Positions 8,321-17,050 are shown, counted from the stretch's first letter. The stretch: DNA of 64,000 bases from Flexivirga endophytica (GCF_014640635.1 NZ_BMHI01000007.1:174295-238294), one strand, 5' to 3'. Translations and numbers: made by a program. Notes: generated by a model not told the origin, from the sequence alone.

Positions 8321-8920
8321 TCAGCGCACGAGCGAAACCGCCACGCGCTGCCAGCCGGCAACCACGTGCTCCAGGGTGACGTTGCGCGTCGAGAGGAGGT
8401 GATCGGTGACGTCGGGTTCCAGTGGTGCGAGCAGCATTTCGGCAAGGACGTCCACATTGTCGCGAACACCGCACTGCCGCAACAGCATTCGCACATGCGT
8501 TGCGGACAACTGACGCGCAGGGACGTCGAACCTGCCGCTCCCGTCCTGGGACCCGGCCTTCAACAGCGGTCCGTGCACGGCGTAGAGACGCAGGCGCCCC
8601 TCGCCATACGCCAGCAGCCTTTGCAGTGGCGGCGCATCAGGCCCGAGCGGTGGCGGGCCCGAGAGGAACTCCTGCTGGAAGGTCCGCTCGGCCTCGTCCG
8701 TCAGCGCCGCGAACAGGCCCGACCGGTTGCCGAAGGCCCGGAAGATCGTGCCCTTGCCGACTCCGGCCCGCGCCGCAAGATGGTCCATGGTCAGCGACTC
8801 GATGCCCTCACAGCGGATGACATCGCGCGCCGCAGCCAGGATGCGGTCGGAGTTGGCCGCTGCATCGCGGCGGACCCGTGGCGGCGCGGCCGCCATGGGT
8901 AGCTGTCGCGGTGTGGTCAT
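8321..8920 (-). CDS. TetR family transcriptional regulator
   Basis: 199 aa from the ATG at 8920 (a GTG at 8926 is also possible). An N-terminal helix-turn-helix (ESLTMDHLAARAGVGKGTIF, RAFGNRSGLF) is followed by a TetR-type ligand domain. It is divergent from an FMN reductase gene at 9031, and a perfect inverted repeat lies in the gap. The natural reading is that it represses itself and the reductase and is released by a quinone, dye or electrophile. That ligand guess comes from similar TetR/reductase pairs. Confidence 0.88.
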   Translation of the reverse strand: MTTPRQLPMAAAPPRVRRDAAANSDRILAAARDVIRCEGIESLTMDHLAARAGVGKGTIFRAFGNRSGLFAALTDEAERTFQQEFLSGPPPLGPDAPPLQRLLAYGEGRLRLYAVHGPLLKAGSQDGSGRFDVPARQLSATHVRMLLRQCGVRDNVDVLAEMLLAPLEPDVTDHLLSTRNVTLEHVVAGWQRVAVSLVR

Positions 8921-8968
8921 GACCACATTCTCCCATCCGGACGACCTCGGGGTTGCACACCGGAAGAA

Positions 8969-8988
8969 AAACGGACTATGGTCCGTTT
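8969..8988. promoter_or_regulatory. Operator, 8-4-8 inverted repeat
   Basis: AAACGGAC-TATG-GTCCGTTT is a perfect inverted repeat in the 110-bp gap between the divergent TetR and FMN reductase genes. A plus-strand promoter fit (TTGCAC at 8953-8958, 18 bp, TATGGT at 8977-8982) places the operator over the -10 region. Confidence 0.8.
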
Positions 8989-9030
8989 AGCTCCTCGGAA
9001 TGTCCCCCACCGCTTTGAAAGGTACCTCCC

Positions 9031-9579
9031 ATGACCACCAAGCTCGCAGTGCTAGTCGGCAGCCCCCGGTCCGCCTCCATCCATCGCCGGCTCGCCGACG
9101 TCGCTGCCGGTCTCGCGCCGGAGGGCACCGAGGTCGAGATCGTCGACTACCTCGACACCCTTCCCTTCTACAACGAGGACCAGGACATCGAGCCGGCACC
9201 GGAAGCCGTTCAGCGCCTCCGCACCCAGCTCGGTGAAGCCGACGCAGCGCTCCTGCTGTCACCTGCCAACAACGGCACACTCTCCGCGGTGCTCAAGAAC
9301 GCCATCGACTGGGCGTCCCGCCCCTACGGCCAGTCGTCGCTGAGCGGCAAGCCGGTCGCCGTGTCCTCGGCCGCACACAACACCTCGACCGTGGTCGAAC
9401 ACACCCACCTCGCCGTCACCATCGCCGGCGGCCTGCCCCTGGCCGATGCGAGTGCGACGTTCGCACTGGCTGAGCTCGACGGCGTCGACCTCAGCACGCA
9501 CCAGCCGGTCGGCACGGCCCTGCAGGCCACCGTCGACGCGCTGGTGCACGCAGCAGCCGCCGCCACCGCGGCCGCCTGA
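9031..9579 (+). CDS. NAD(P)H-dependent FMN reductase (flavodoxin-like)
   Basis: 182 aa. It starts MTTKLAVLVGSPRSASIHRR, where the GSPRxxS loop binds the FMN phosphate. Later SPANNGTLSAVLKNAIDWAS is the typical segment of the SsuE/ArsH/chromate reductase-like family (P-x-YNxSxPxxLKNxIDW). It probably reduces quinones, azo dyes or free flavin using NAD(P)H in the cytoplasm. Divergent from its likely repressor at 8321-8920 and followed by a strong terminator. Confidence 0.88.
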   Translation: MTTKLAVLVGSPRSASIHRRLADVAAGLAPEGTEVEIVDYLDTLPFYNEDQDIEPAPEAVQRLRTQLGEADAALLLSPANNGTLSAVLKNAIDWASRPYGQSSLSGKPVAVSSAAHNTSTVVEHTHLAVTIAGGLPLADASATFALAELDGVDLSTHQPVGTALQATVDALVHAAAAATAAA

Positions 9580-9610
9580 GCCGAAGCACTTTCTTCGTCA
9601 TACGACGAAA

Positions 9611-9642
9611 GGGGTGTGCGGAGCGATCGCTCCGCACACCCC
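9611..9642. terminator. Bidirectional terminator, perfect 32-bp palindrome
   Basis: A 16+16 perfect palindrome (GGGGTGTGCGGAGCGA and its complement) sits between the convergent FMN reductase and glmM genes. No T-run is needed to see it as a hairpin terminator for both. Confidence 0.85.
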
Positions 9643-9661
9643 TTCGGTGTCTGTAGGCCGA

Positions 9662-11017
9662 TCAGGCGGGCGCCAACGCCAGCTCACTGGCGACGACCGC
9701 GGCCAACTGCTGGGCGATCTGCTGGGCACGCTCGGGCGACGCGGCCTCGACCATCACACGCACGACCGGCTCGGTGCCGGACTTGCGCAACAGCACCCGA
9801 CCCAGGCCGGCCAGGTCGCGCTGCGCCTGGGCGACGGCGGACTGCACCACCGGATGTCCGTCGACCGCGTGCTTGTCGACACCAGGGACGTTGACCAGGC
9901 ACTGCGGCAGGCGCGTCATACAGGCGGCGAGGTCGGCGAGCGTGGTGCCGGTCGCAGCGACGCGCGCGGCGAGCATCAGCCCGGTGAGCACGCCGTCGCC
10001 CGTGGTGCCGTGCTCGAGCATGATGACGTGGCCGGACTGCTCGCCGCCGAGCGAGAACCCGCCGCGGCGCATCTCCGCCAGCACGTAGCGGTCGCCGACG
10101 TCGGTGCGCATCACGGTGATGCCCGCGCCGGTCATCGCCTGCATCAGGCCCTCGTTGCTCATCACGGTCGCGACCAGCGTGTCACCGGCGAGCGCGTGCC
10201 GTTCGTGCAGGTCGAGCGCCAGGATCGCCATGATCTGGTCACCGTCAACCTCGGCGCCGGTCGCGTCGACGGCCAGGCAGCGGTCGGCGTCCCCGTCGAA
10301 GGCGAGGCCGAGATCGGCGCCGACCTCCGGCACCATCCGGCGCAGGTGCTCCAGGTGGGTCGAGCCCACCCCGTCGTTGATGTTGAGGCCGTCCGGTGCG
10401 GCGCCGACGAGCGTGACCTGGGCGCCGGCGCGCTCGAACGCCTTGGGCGCGATCTCACTCGCCGCACCATGCGCGGTGTCGAGCACCACGTGCAGCCCGT
10501 CCAGGCGATGCGGTATGGCGCCCAGCAGGTGGGCGACATACTGCTCGGCGCCCTCGGGGAACGGCTTGACCCGGCCGACCTGATCGCCGACCGGTCGCTC
10601 CCAGTCACCACGCAGCCGCGCCTCGATGGCGTCCTCGGTCGCGTCCGGCAGCTTGTGCCCGCCGTGCGAGAAGAACTTGATGCCGTTGTCGGGCATCGGG
10701 TTGTGCGACGCGGACAACATCGCGCCGATATCGGCACCCGCTGCAGCCGTCAGGAAGGCAATCGCGGGAGTCGGCAGGACCCCGGCGTCGAAGACGTCGA
10801 CGCCGGCCGATGCCAGGCCGGCGATGGTCGCCGCGGCCAGGAACTCACCCGACGCGCGCGGGTCGCGCCCGACGACGGCAGTGGGCCGGTGTCCGGCCAA
10901 CTCGCCCTCCTCGGCCAATACCCGCACGGCTGCGACCGACAGGTCGAGCGCGAGCTCGGCCGTGATGTCCCGATTGGCCAAGCCGCGCACACCGTCGGTG
11001 CCGAACAAGCGCCCCAT
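9662..11017 (-). CDS. glmM: Phosphoglucosamine mutase
   Basis: 451 aa, full length. Converts glucosamine-6-phosphate to glucosamine-1-phosphate for peptidoglycan precursor synthesis. The phosphoserine loop [14 protein letters not shown] is at about residues 101-114 with Ser104 as the phosphorylated residue; the Mg-binding FDGDADR and the C-terminal [14 protein letters not shown] phosphate-binding loop are present. It lies downstream of rplM-rpsI, as in most actinobacteria, but here a 610-bp repeat-rich gap and a terminator come between, so it probably has its own promoter. Confidence 0.97.
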   Translation of the reverse strand: MGRLFGTDGVRGLANRDITAELALDLSVAAVRVLAEEGELAGHRPTAVVGRDPRASGEFLAAATIAGLASAGVDVFDAGVLPTPAIAFLTAAAGADIGAMLSASHNPMPDNGIKFFSHGGHKLPDATEDAIEARLRGDWERPVGDQVGRVKPFPEGAEQYVAHLLGAIPHRLDGLHVVLDTAHGAASEIAPKAFERAGAQVTLVGAAPDGLNINDGVGSTHLEHLRRMVPEVGADLGLAFDGDADRCLAVDATGAEVDGDQIMAILALDLHERHALAGDTLVATVMSNEGLMQAMTGAGITVMRTDVGDRYVLAEMRRGGFSLGGEQSGHVIMLEHGTTGDGVLTGLMLAARVAATGTTLADLAACMTRLPQCLVNVPGVDKHAVDGHPVVQSAVAQAQRDLAGLGRVLLRKSGTEPVVRVMVEAASPERAQQIAQQLAAVVASELALAPA

Positions 11018-11206
11018 GGATCACCTCAAACTCTCGAAGATTCCGGTGCATCACGCGCCACCGGCGGCCGCAGAACAGCCCTCAGCAGGGTAAGCGACGG
11101 CGGGTCCCGTCGGTAAATCCGACGGGACCGAAGTGCGCCCCGTCACATCGTGTATGACGTATGACACGCCCCGAAGGTTGTATGGCGTATGTCGATCCCG
11201 TTCCAA

Positions 11207-11392
11207 CGGACCGACCGTCGGCACTTCGGCACTCTTCCCGCGCCGGACACCGTCCCGACGGACCGACCGTCGGCACTTCGGCACTCTTCCCGCGCCGGAC
11301 ACCGTCCCGACGGACCGACCGTCCGCACTTCGGCACTCTTCCCGCGCCGGACGCCGTCCCAACGGACCGACCGTCGGCACTTCGGGACGTAA
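11207..11392. repeat. Tandem repeat, 52-bp period, about 3.5 copies
   Basis: The unit begins CGGACCGACCGTCGGCACTT and recurs at 11207, 11259, 11311 and 11363, exactly 52 bp apart, with one or two substitutions per copy. Each copy holds GAC-rich partial dyads. The period is not a multiple of three, so short open frames across it are not genes. It lies in the gap between glmM and rpsI (11018-11631). Confidence 0.9.
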
Positions 11393-11442
11393 GGCGACAG
11401 CACAGGCCGACGCAACTGAAGGACCAGCCGACCTGCCATCCG

Positions 11443-11535
11443 GATGACGACCGACGCGTTGCGAGGAATGATGACGACCGACGTGTCGCGAGGAATGATG
11501 ACGACCCACGCGTTGCGAGGAATGTTGCGAGGAAT
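11443..11535. repeat. Tandem repeat, 27-bp period, 3 copies plus a partial
   Basis: The unit GATGACGACCGACGCGTTGC followed by GAGGAAT is repeated three times from 11443, then GTTGCGAGGAAT once more. It lies just beyond the rpsI terminator, in the same intergenic gap as the 52-bp repeats. Copies differ by one to three bases. No gene is supported between 11018 and 11631. Confidence 0.88.
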
Positions 11536-11565
11536 ACGGATCAACGCCTACATCTGCACGACGGC

Positions 11566-11619
11566 AAGCACATGCAAGGGCCCCGGCGAACTGGTTCGCC
11601 GGGGCCCTTGCATGTGCTT
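11566..11619 (-). terminator. Terminator of rplM-rpsI, 25-bp stem
   Basis: A perfect inverted repeat with arms of 25 bp (AAGCACATGCAAGGGCCCCG plus GCGAA) around a CTGG loop begins 13 bp downstream of the rpsI stop. Confidence 0.88.
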
Positions 11620-11631
11620 CGAGGCGTCAGA

Positions 11632-12138
11632 TCAGCGCTTGCTGTACTGCGGAGCCTTACGGGCCTTCTTGAGACCGGCCTTCTTGCGCTCCGGGACGCG
11701 AGCGTCACGGGACAGGAAGCCTGCCTTCTTCAGGGTCGGGCGGTTCAGCTCCTCGTCGACGCCGTTCAGCGAACGGGCGACACCGAGGCGGACGGCACCG
11801 GCCTGGCCGGAGGGGCCACCGCCGTGCACGCGCACGAGGACGTCATACGCACCATCGAGCTCGAGAACCTTCAGCGGCTCGTTGACGATCTGCTGGTGCA
11901 CCTTGTTGGGGAAGTAGGCCTCGAGGGTGCGGCCGTTGATCTTCCACTCACCCGTGCCGGGCACGATGCGCACGCGGGCGATGGCCTGCTTGCGACGGCC
12001 GGTGGCGGCGCCAGGCGCGGAGGCGCTGGGGCGAGCCTTGGGCTCGTCACCGGCGACGTCCGTGGACGACTCCGAGGTGTAGTTGGTCAGCTGGGGCTCG
12101 TCGTCCTCCAGGACGTCGACCTGAGTCTGGTCGGTCAT
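11632..12138 (-). CDS. rpsI: 30S ribosomal protein S9
   Basis: 168 aa. The conserved S9 body begins at about residue 47 ([17 protein letters not shown]) and ends with the basic [12 protein letters not shown] tail that reaches the ribosomal P site. The first 40 or so residues are an acidic, Ser/Pro/Ala-rich extension not found in short S9 proteins but common in actinobacteria. It follows rplM by 33 bp in the usual rplM-rpsI operon. Confidence 0.97.
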   Translation of the reverse strand: MTDQTQVDVLEDDEPQLTNYTSESSTDVAGDEPKARPSASAPGAATGRRKQAIARVRIVPGTGEWKINGRTLEAYFPNKVHQQIVNEPLKVLELDGAYDVLVRVHGGGPSGQAGAVRLGVARSLNGVDEELNRPTLKKAGFLSRDARVPERKKAGLKKARKAPQYSKR

Positions 12139-12171
12139 CTTGTCAATTCTCCTTGGAAGTCCGGCGGGCGC

Positions 12172-12621
12172 TTACTGCGCGACCTGGGTGATCTCGAACG
12201 GCTTGGGCTGCTGCGCGGCGTGCGGGTGCTCCGGGCCGGCGTAAACCTTCAGCTTGGCCAGCTGCTGGCGTCCGAGGGAGTTGTGCGGAATCATGCCGGT
12301 GATGGCCTTCTCGACCGCCTTGGCCGGGTTCTTGGCCATCAGCTCGGTGTAGGAGGTGGTCTTCAGTCCGCCCGGGAAACCGGAGTGGGTGTAGGCCTTC
12401 TTCTTCTGGAGCTTGGCGCCGGTGAGGGCGACCTTGTCGGCGTTGATGATGATGACGAAGTCACCGGTGTCGGCGTTCGGCGCGAAGGTCGGCTTGTGCT
12501 TCCCGCGCAGCAGGATCGCGGCCTGGGAGGCCAGGCGGCCGAGAACGACGTCGGAGGCGTCAATGACGTGCCACACGCGGTCCTGCTGGACCTGCGCCGG
12601 CTTGGGCGTGAAGGTACGCAC
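12172..12621 (-). CDS. rplM: 50S ribosomal protein L13
   Basis: 149 aa, full length. The L13 hallmarks are visible: [19 protein letters not shown], then [12 protein letters not shown], and the [29 protein letters not shown] region (key parts GMIPH and YAGPEHPH). First gene of the operon with rpsI. The 194 bp upstream, to the ArsR promoter, should hold its promoter on the minus strand; I could not single one out. Confidence 0.97.
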   Translation of the reverse strand: MRTFTPKPAQVQQDRVWHVIDASDVVLGRLASQAAILLRGKHKPTFAPNADTGDFVIIINADKVALTGAKLQKKKAYTHSGFPGGLKTTSYTELMAKNPAKAVEKAITGMIPHNSLGRQQLAKLKVYAGPEHPHAAQQPKPFEITQVAQ

Positions 12622-12801
12622 GAGTCTGCCTTTTCTTGTTGATCGTGGACTCGGAGCGACCGGTGGTCGCCCTGTGTGTCAGTGGTTGCGCACGAAGCAC
12701 AACAGTCGTCAATTCTACGGGCCGCCGACATACCGCCCAAATCGACCGGATCCGCCGTGCCACCAACGGTTTTCGGCTGTATGACGCCTGGCGGCCGATG
12801 G

Positions 12802-12834
12802 TTTACACCTTAAGTATGCACAACTATTGTGCAT
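12802..12834 (+). promoter_or_regulatory. Promoter and palindromic operator of the ArsR gene
   Basis: -35 TTTACA (12802-12807), 17 bp, -10 TATTGT (12825-12830). A perfect inverted repeat ATGCACAA-CTA-TTGTGCAT (12816-12834) covers the -10 region. The expected transcript start is at or next to the ATG at 12837, so the message is probably leaderless. Confidence 0.65.
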
Positions 12835-12836
12835 GT

Positions 12837-13397
12837 ATGTCGCCGTCCCGATCCACCGGATCCGATCAACTGCGCGCCCTCGCACACCCGCTGCGGTCCC
12901 GGCTGCTGGCACAACTGCGGGTGCACGGTGGCGCCACCGCGACCGAACTCGCCGTGGCGCTCGGCACGCACACCGGCGCCACCAGCTACCACCTGCGCCG
13001 CCTGGCGGAGGCGGGACTGATCGAGGACACCGGCACCGGCACCGGCCGGCGCCGGGTATGGGCGGCCGCCGAGCCCGCCGGCCGCGCAGAGCCCGAGCCG
13101 ATGGACGAGGACGACCTCGCGGCCGAGCAGTGGTTGCAGCGCGACTACGTCGAGCACTTCGCCGAGCGCGCCGGCGCCTGGATCGACGACAGCGCGAGCT
13201 GGCCGGACACCTGGCAGGAACATTGCGGGCTCGCCGACCATGCCGTGCTCGTGACCACCGAGCAACTGACGGCTCTCGCGGCGGAGATGGCCGAAGTCAT
13301 GGAGCGTTACCGCCGGGCCGGCGCGGGCTCCCCCGGGGCGCGGCGCGTGGCGGCATACACCGCGTTGTTGCCGGTGGATCCGCCACCGGCCGGCTGA
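12837..13397 (+). CDS. ArsR family winged-helix regulator
   Basis: 186 aa from the ATG at 12837. An ATG at 12816 would lie inside the palindrome and -10 box, so it is less likely. The HTH region reads DQLRALAHPLRSRLLAQLRV and then TATELAVALGTHTGATSYHL, a helix-turn-helix_20 type ArsR domain. The C-terminal half is an uncharacterised acidic domain. No metal-binding cysteine pair is seen, so a metal sensor role is unlikely. It probably represses itself through the overlapping operator. No transporter gene accompanies it; the next gene, an AhpD-like protein, has its own ECF promoter. Confidence 0.82.
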   Translation: MSPSRSTGSDQLRALAHPLRSRLLAQLRVHGGATATELAVALGTHTGATSYHLRRLAEAGLIEDTGTGTGRRRVWAAAEPAGRAEPEPMDEDDLAAEQWLQRDYVEHFAERAGAWIDDSASWPDTWQEHCGLADHAVLVTTEQLTALAAEMAEVMERYRRAGAGSPGARRVAAYTALLPVDPPPAG

Positions 13398-13400
13398 CGC

Positions 13401-13427
13401 TGTCACAGATCGGGCGCGGGCGGTGTC
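13401..13427 (+). promoter_or_regulatory. ECF41-type promoter
   Basis: TGTCACA (13401-13407), 16 bp, TGTC (13424-13427). The published ECF41 consensus, as I recall it, is TGTCACA-N16-CGTC. The site lies 34 bp upstream of the AhpD-like gene that precedes the ECF41 sigma gene, so the sigma factor probably drives its own operon. Confidence 0.75.
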
Positions 13428-13461
13428 TGGTGGGCAACAGACCCGACGAAAGGCGGCTGAC

Positions 13462-14043
13462 ATGCCCACCACCAGTTCGTTCCGCATCCCCAAGGCACCC
13501 ATCACCGGCCTGTACGGCGCCGCGATGCGCGCCTACGCCCGCCGCAAGTGGGGCGAGATCCCCGACAACGGCTACGTCTACTTCCACAACAAGCCGGTCA
13601 TGCGTGCGGTGCTCGGCATCGAGCAGAAGGTGCAGCGCTGGAAGAAGCTGGACCCGAGCCTGCACAGCTACGCGACGATGGCGGCTGCCGGCGTCATCGG
13701 CTGCAGTTGGTGTCTCGACTTCGGCTACTTCACCGCGCACAACGACGGGCTCGACCTCGCCAAGGTCCGGCAGGTGCCGCGCTGGCGCGAGTCGGATGTC
13801 TTCTCGCCGCTGGAGCGGCAGGTCATGGAGTATGCCGAAGCGATGAGCGTCACCCCTCTGGAGGTGACCGACGAGATGGTCTCGGAGCTGATCGACGCGC
13901 TGGGGACACCGGCGATGGTCGAACTGACCCAACTGATCGCCCTGGAGAACATGCGGTCGCGCTTCAACTCGGCGGCCGGTCTTGCGTCACAAGGCTTTTC
14001 AGACGTGTGCGAGCTGCCACTCGCCATACGATCGACGCCGTGA
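13462..14043 (+). CDS. Carboxymuconolactone decarboxylase (AhpD-like) family protein
   Basis: 193 aa. The family's redox motif is present as GCSWCLDFG with Cys81 and Cys84 (CxxC). Members of this group act as thiol peroxidase partners or decarboxylases; the true substrate of the ECF41-linked type is not known. It starts at the ATG at 13462 after GACGAAAGGCGG. Its stop overlaps the sigma factor start (GTGA), so the two are coupled. CMD-type genes next to ECF41 sigma factors are the known conserved context of this sigma group. Confidence 0.87.
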   Translation: MPTTSSFRIPKAPITGLYGAAMRAYARRKWGEIPDNGYVYFHNKPVMRAVLGIEQKVQRWKKLDPSLHSYATMAAAGVIGCSWCLDFGYFTAHNDGLDLAKVRQVPRWRESDVFSPLERQVMEYAEAMSVTPLEVTDEMVSELIDALGTPAMVELTQLIALENMRSRFNSAAGLASQGFSDVCELPLAIRSTP

Positions 14044-14915
14044 GCGAATCCGCAGCGGCGACAGACAGCTTCGTCGCACACCGCAACCTGCTGTTCACCG
14101 TCGCCTACGAGATGCTGGGCTCGGCCGCGGACGCCGAGGACGTCCTTCAGGACACGTGGTTGCGCTGGAACGACGTCGACCCGCAAACGGTGCGCGAGCC
14201 GCGCGCCTACCTCGTGCGCATCACGACCCGCCTGTCGCTCAACAAGATCCGCTCCGTCGCACGCCGTCGCGAGTCGTATGTCGGGCCGTGGCTACCGGAG
14301 CCGCTGATCACCACACCGGACGTCGCCGACGACGTCGCACTGGCGGACAGCGTCTCGACGGCGATGCTGCTGGTGCTGGAGACGTTGTCCCCGGTCGAGC
14401 GCGCCGTCTTCGTGCTGCGCGAGGTCTTCCAGCTCTCGTATGGCGACATCGCGGAGTCGGTCGACAAGTCGTCCGCGACGGTGCGGCAGATCGCCAAACG
14501 TGCTCGGGATCACGTGGCCGAACGGCGACCGCGAGACACGATCGATGCGCCGCGTCGAAGGGAGGTCTCGGCGAGGTTCCTGGAAGCCGCGCAGACCGGC
14601 GATCTCCAAGGGCTGATGGACGTGCTCTCCCCGGATGTCGTGTTGTTGACCGACGGCGGCGGCCTGCGCAAGGCGGCCCTGCGACCGATCGTCGGCGTCG
14701 AGAAGGTGCTGCGCTTCCTGGCGAGCGTCTATCCGGAGGACGGCGGTGTCGAGCAGGTGTTGGTCAACGGCACACCTGGCCTGCGCTTCATCATCGGTGG
14801 CGAGACCGACGTCATCGCATCCGCGCGCGTCGACGACGGACTGGTGACCGGGCTCTACCTGGTGCGCAACCCGGAGAAGCTGCGGCGTCTCCAGGAAGTC
14901 GAGCTGACGCGCTGA
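14040..14915 (+). CDS. ECF41 family RNA polymerase sigma factor (SigJ-like)
   Basis: 291 aa from the GTG at 14040. Sigma region 2 (LLFTVAYEMLGSAADAEDVL, DTWLRWNDVD) and region 4 (LSPVERAVFVLREVFQLSYG) are followed by a SnoaL-like C-terminal domain of about 110 residues. That domain holds the two ECF41 marks: TDGGGLRK (DGGGK motif) and YLVRNPEKL (NPDKL motif). In this group the C-terminal domain replaces a separate anti-sigma factor and tunes activity. No anti-sigma gene is nearby. The likely target promoter is at 13401-13427. Confidence 0.92.
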   Translation: MSESAAATDSFVAHRNLLFTVAYEMLGSAADAEDVLQDTWLRWNDVDPQTVREPRAYLVRITTRLSLNKIRSVARRRESYVGPWLPEPLITTPDVADDVALADSVSTAMLLVLETLSPVERAVFVLREVFQLSYGDIAESVDKSSATVRQIAKRARDHVAERRPRDTIDAPRRREVSARFLEAAQTGDLQGLMDVLSPDVVLLTDGGGLRKAALRPIVGVEKVLRFLASVYPEDGGVEQVLVNGTPGLRFIIGGETDVIASARVDDGLVTGLYLVRNPEKLRRLQEVELTR

Positions 14916-14956
14916 CCCCCGATACGCGGCAGGTCCAGGTCGCCGGAGCCGGCCGG

Positions 14957-15592
14957 TTACAGCAGGCCCGCCCGTTCGATCGCCAACGCGATCGCGGCCG
15001 TCGGGTACTCGGCGGTCAACTCACCGTCGTGCAGCTTCCAGTAGAAGTCGTTGATGATCGTCGCGACGGTGGCGTAACGCACCACGGTGTCAGCGATCGT
15101 GCCGATAAGACCCCGGGCCAGGCCGCTGTGAACGCAGCGCCGCAGGTAGTCGTTGCGTTGATCGGCTCTTGCGAAGCCGAAGTGGGTGCTGACAATGGTG
15201 TTGACCAGGGCTGTCGCGCAGTAGGCAAGGTCCTGATCGGAAGTGCGCATGACAAAATCTCGTTCTTTGCTGTCCAGCTGGAATTGACCCGAGATCGCGA
15301 GGCCGAAGTCGGAGAGATAGATCCGGTGGCCGTCGGTCAGGACGTTGTCGAAGTGTGCGTCGAAGTGCGACATACCGTGCGAACGCAGGTCTACGACGGC
15401 TCGGAGCAGCTGCTCATCGACCAGCTGCACTGCGGCCTCGGCCTGCGCGCGGCCGGCGTTGAGTTGGTTGGTCAACCAGGAATGGTTATATAGGTGAGTT
15501 TCGACAGCGTTTGCCGACGAGTTTCGGCAGCACCTGGACATGCTGCCGATTGGATGTCGATGAGCGTCTTCCGCGCTGACCAGAGTCCCCAA
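14957..15592 (-). pseudogene. Truncated protein-kinase-like protein (C-lobe only)
   Basis: About 195-211 aa, depending on the start (TTG 15592 or ATG 15541). The catalytic loop HFDAHFDN and the DFG metal motif (YLSDFGLAIS) of a protein kinase or aminoglycoside-type phosphotransferase are clear. The rest resembles the C-lobe of streptomycete kinase-like proteins. The N-lobe with its Gly-rich loop and ATP-binding Lys is missing, and I could not find it in any frame up to 16.0 kb. Most likely the 3' remnant of a longer gene, though a short standalone reading frame remains open. Confidence 0.55.
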
Positions 15593-16007
15593 TGCTCAGG
15601 TGGCAGAGTGACCGGCGCGGCGGTTCCGAGATGTGCGCCTCGCGTGCCGTAGCCGGCCCGCGTCCCGGGATGTCCACGCGGACGGGGTCTACGGGACGGG
15701 CATCGCCATGCCGGCGCGGAATCACGTCCTGACGTGGGGTTCGCCGTTTGTGGAAGCTCATATGGGACGGGCCAAACCGGGCGTGCGACAAAGTCTCCAA
15801 GTACCTCGTCCTCGGACTGATAACCACACATCCCGCTGAAGTTCCGGATGTCGATGCGGCTGCGGCGAACGAGTTGCACAAGGTGATCGAGCGGGACCGG
15901 AATGAGGCTTCGACGTACAGCGAGCGGGAGCAACCGACCGAATCTGTCGGCACGTCTCCGAGTGAGAGTGAGATGATCCGGTGGTGGCCGTCGAGCGAAC
16001 TGAACTC
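15593..16007. other. Region without a supported gene
   Basis: Overlapping open frames exist on both strands but none has a recognisable domain, a good ribosome-binding site or typical actinobacterial codon use. It may be the decayed 5' part of the kinase-like gene at 14957-15592. Confidence 0.45.
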
Positions 16008-16376
16008 ATGACCATCGCTGATGAGTGCGTGCAACTCGTAGCCAAGCAGTTTGTCACGACGCTCGACTGGCAGCTGGCGAGCTTGGAGCAGCTCGATGCT
16101 ATCGCCGATCGGCTACTCGAGAGCGGACCGTTATCGGCCGAACGACTGGATCTGTGGTGGAAATTGATCGGTGCGTATCTTGGCGAAGTGATCATCCGTG
16201 CTCTCGATGGCACCTGGATCGAGCACGAGCAAGCCGAGGGCGCGTACGCGGTTGCCGTCCTGGGCATAACCGGCTTCCCATTTGCGATCACGGCCCGTGT
16301 GCTGCAGGGCGAGCCCTACAAGAGCTTCGCCTCGTTTGGGCGCTCACTCCCTGCCATCGCCAACCGGAAGAGGTAG
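16008..16376 (+). CDS. Hypothetical protein
   Basis: 122 aa from the ATG at 16008; an upstream GTG at 15981 is possible. Mostly helical and mildly acidic, with a conserved-looking block LDLWWKLIGAYLGEVIIRAL and a GITGFPFAITARVLQGEPYK region (no signal peptide or membrane segment). It reminds me of actinobacterial hypothetical proteins of unknown function, but I cannot name the family. It ends 134 bp before the GNAT gene on the same strand. Confidence 0.6.
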   Translation: MTIADECVQLVAKQFVTTLDWQLASLEQLDAIADRLLESGPLSAERLDLWWKLIGAYLGEVIIRALDGTWIEHEQAEGAYAVAVLGITGFPFAITARVLQGEPYKSFASFGRSLPAIANRKR

Positions 16377-16510
16377 GCCCTCCGGCCAAAGCTAGACAGG
16401 CGTCGCCCTTTGCGGATGGTCTATCGGACGGTGCTCGCCTCAGCTCCGCGGTAGACCGGGACGAAGTGTATTGGCGTGAAAACGCGTCGGGTCTCTGTAA
16501 CAGTTCGAGG

Positions 16511-17050
16511 ATGACTGACAAGGCGTTTGCCGCAGGTGAGCCGGGCTACCGGATCCGACCCTTCGAGCAAGCCGACGTCACACGCCTATTCGAGAGCTTC
16601 GCCCAGCACGGGTGGCACAAATCGGTCGAGACGTTCCGTGGTTACCTCGACGATCAGCGGCACGGTGCTCGAGCTTGCTATATCGCTGATGTAGGGGGTG
16701 CGGTTGCCGGCTACTGCACCCTGCTGTGGAAGTCGACGTATCAGCCGTTCAATGCGGCGGGTATACCTGAGATCGCCGACCTGAACGTGCTCCCGCCCTA
16801 CCGTCAACGCGGCGTCGGTACCGCGCTACTGGACGCTGTGGAGAGCGCCGCCGGTGCCCGTAGCGCGGTTGTCGGGCTGGGTGTGGGTTTGTATGCCGAC
16901 TACGGCGCCGCCCAGCGACTGTATGTGCGCCGCGGCTATTTGCCAGACGGTTGCGGCGTCATGTACGAGTACCGCACCGTCGAGCCCTGTCGGTCCATCC
17001 CGATCGACGATAACGCCACACTCATGATGACGCGTGCCTTGAAGAACTAA
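16511..17050 (+). CDS. GNAT family N-acetyltransferase
   Basis: 179 aa from the ATG at 16511 (GAGG just upstream). Begins YRIRPFEQADVTRLFESF, the usual first strand and helix of the GNAT fold. The acetyl-CoA loop is LNVLPPYRQRGVGTALLDAV (Q/RxxGxG), and the C-terminal AAQRLYVRRGYLPDG is motif B. It transfers an acetyl group to a small molecule or protein amine; the substrate is unknown. Apparently monocistronic. Confidence 0.88.
   Translation: MTDKAFAAGEPGYRIRPFEQADVTRLFESFAQHGWHKSVETFRGYLDDQRHGARACYIADVGGAVAGYCTLLWKSTYQPFNAAGIPEIADLNVLPPYRQRGVGTALLDAVESAAGARSAVVGLGVGLYADYGAAQRLYVRRGYLPDGCGVMYEYRTVEPCRSIPIDDNATLMMTRALKN

Noticed and set aside
9446..11116. A 556-codon open frame on the plus strand
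   Set aside because: It lies antisense to glmM, whose motifs are complete. High GC content keeps such frames open.
11207..11535. Possible CRISPR array
   Set aside because: Repeats are back to back with no unique spacers, and no cas gene is present.
13018..13397. ArsR protein as a metal sensor
   Set aside because: No CxC or CxxC metal site is visible in or near the recognition helix; kept as a generic ArsR-type regulator.
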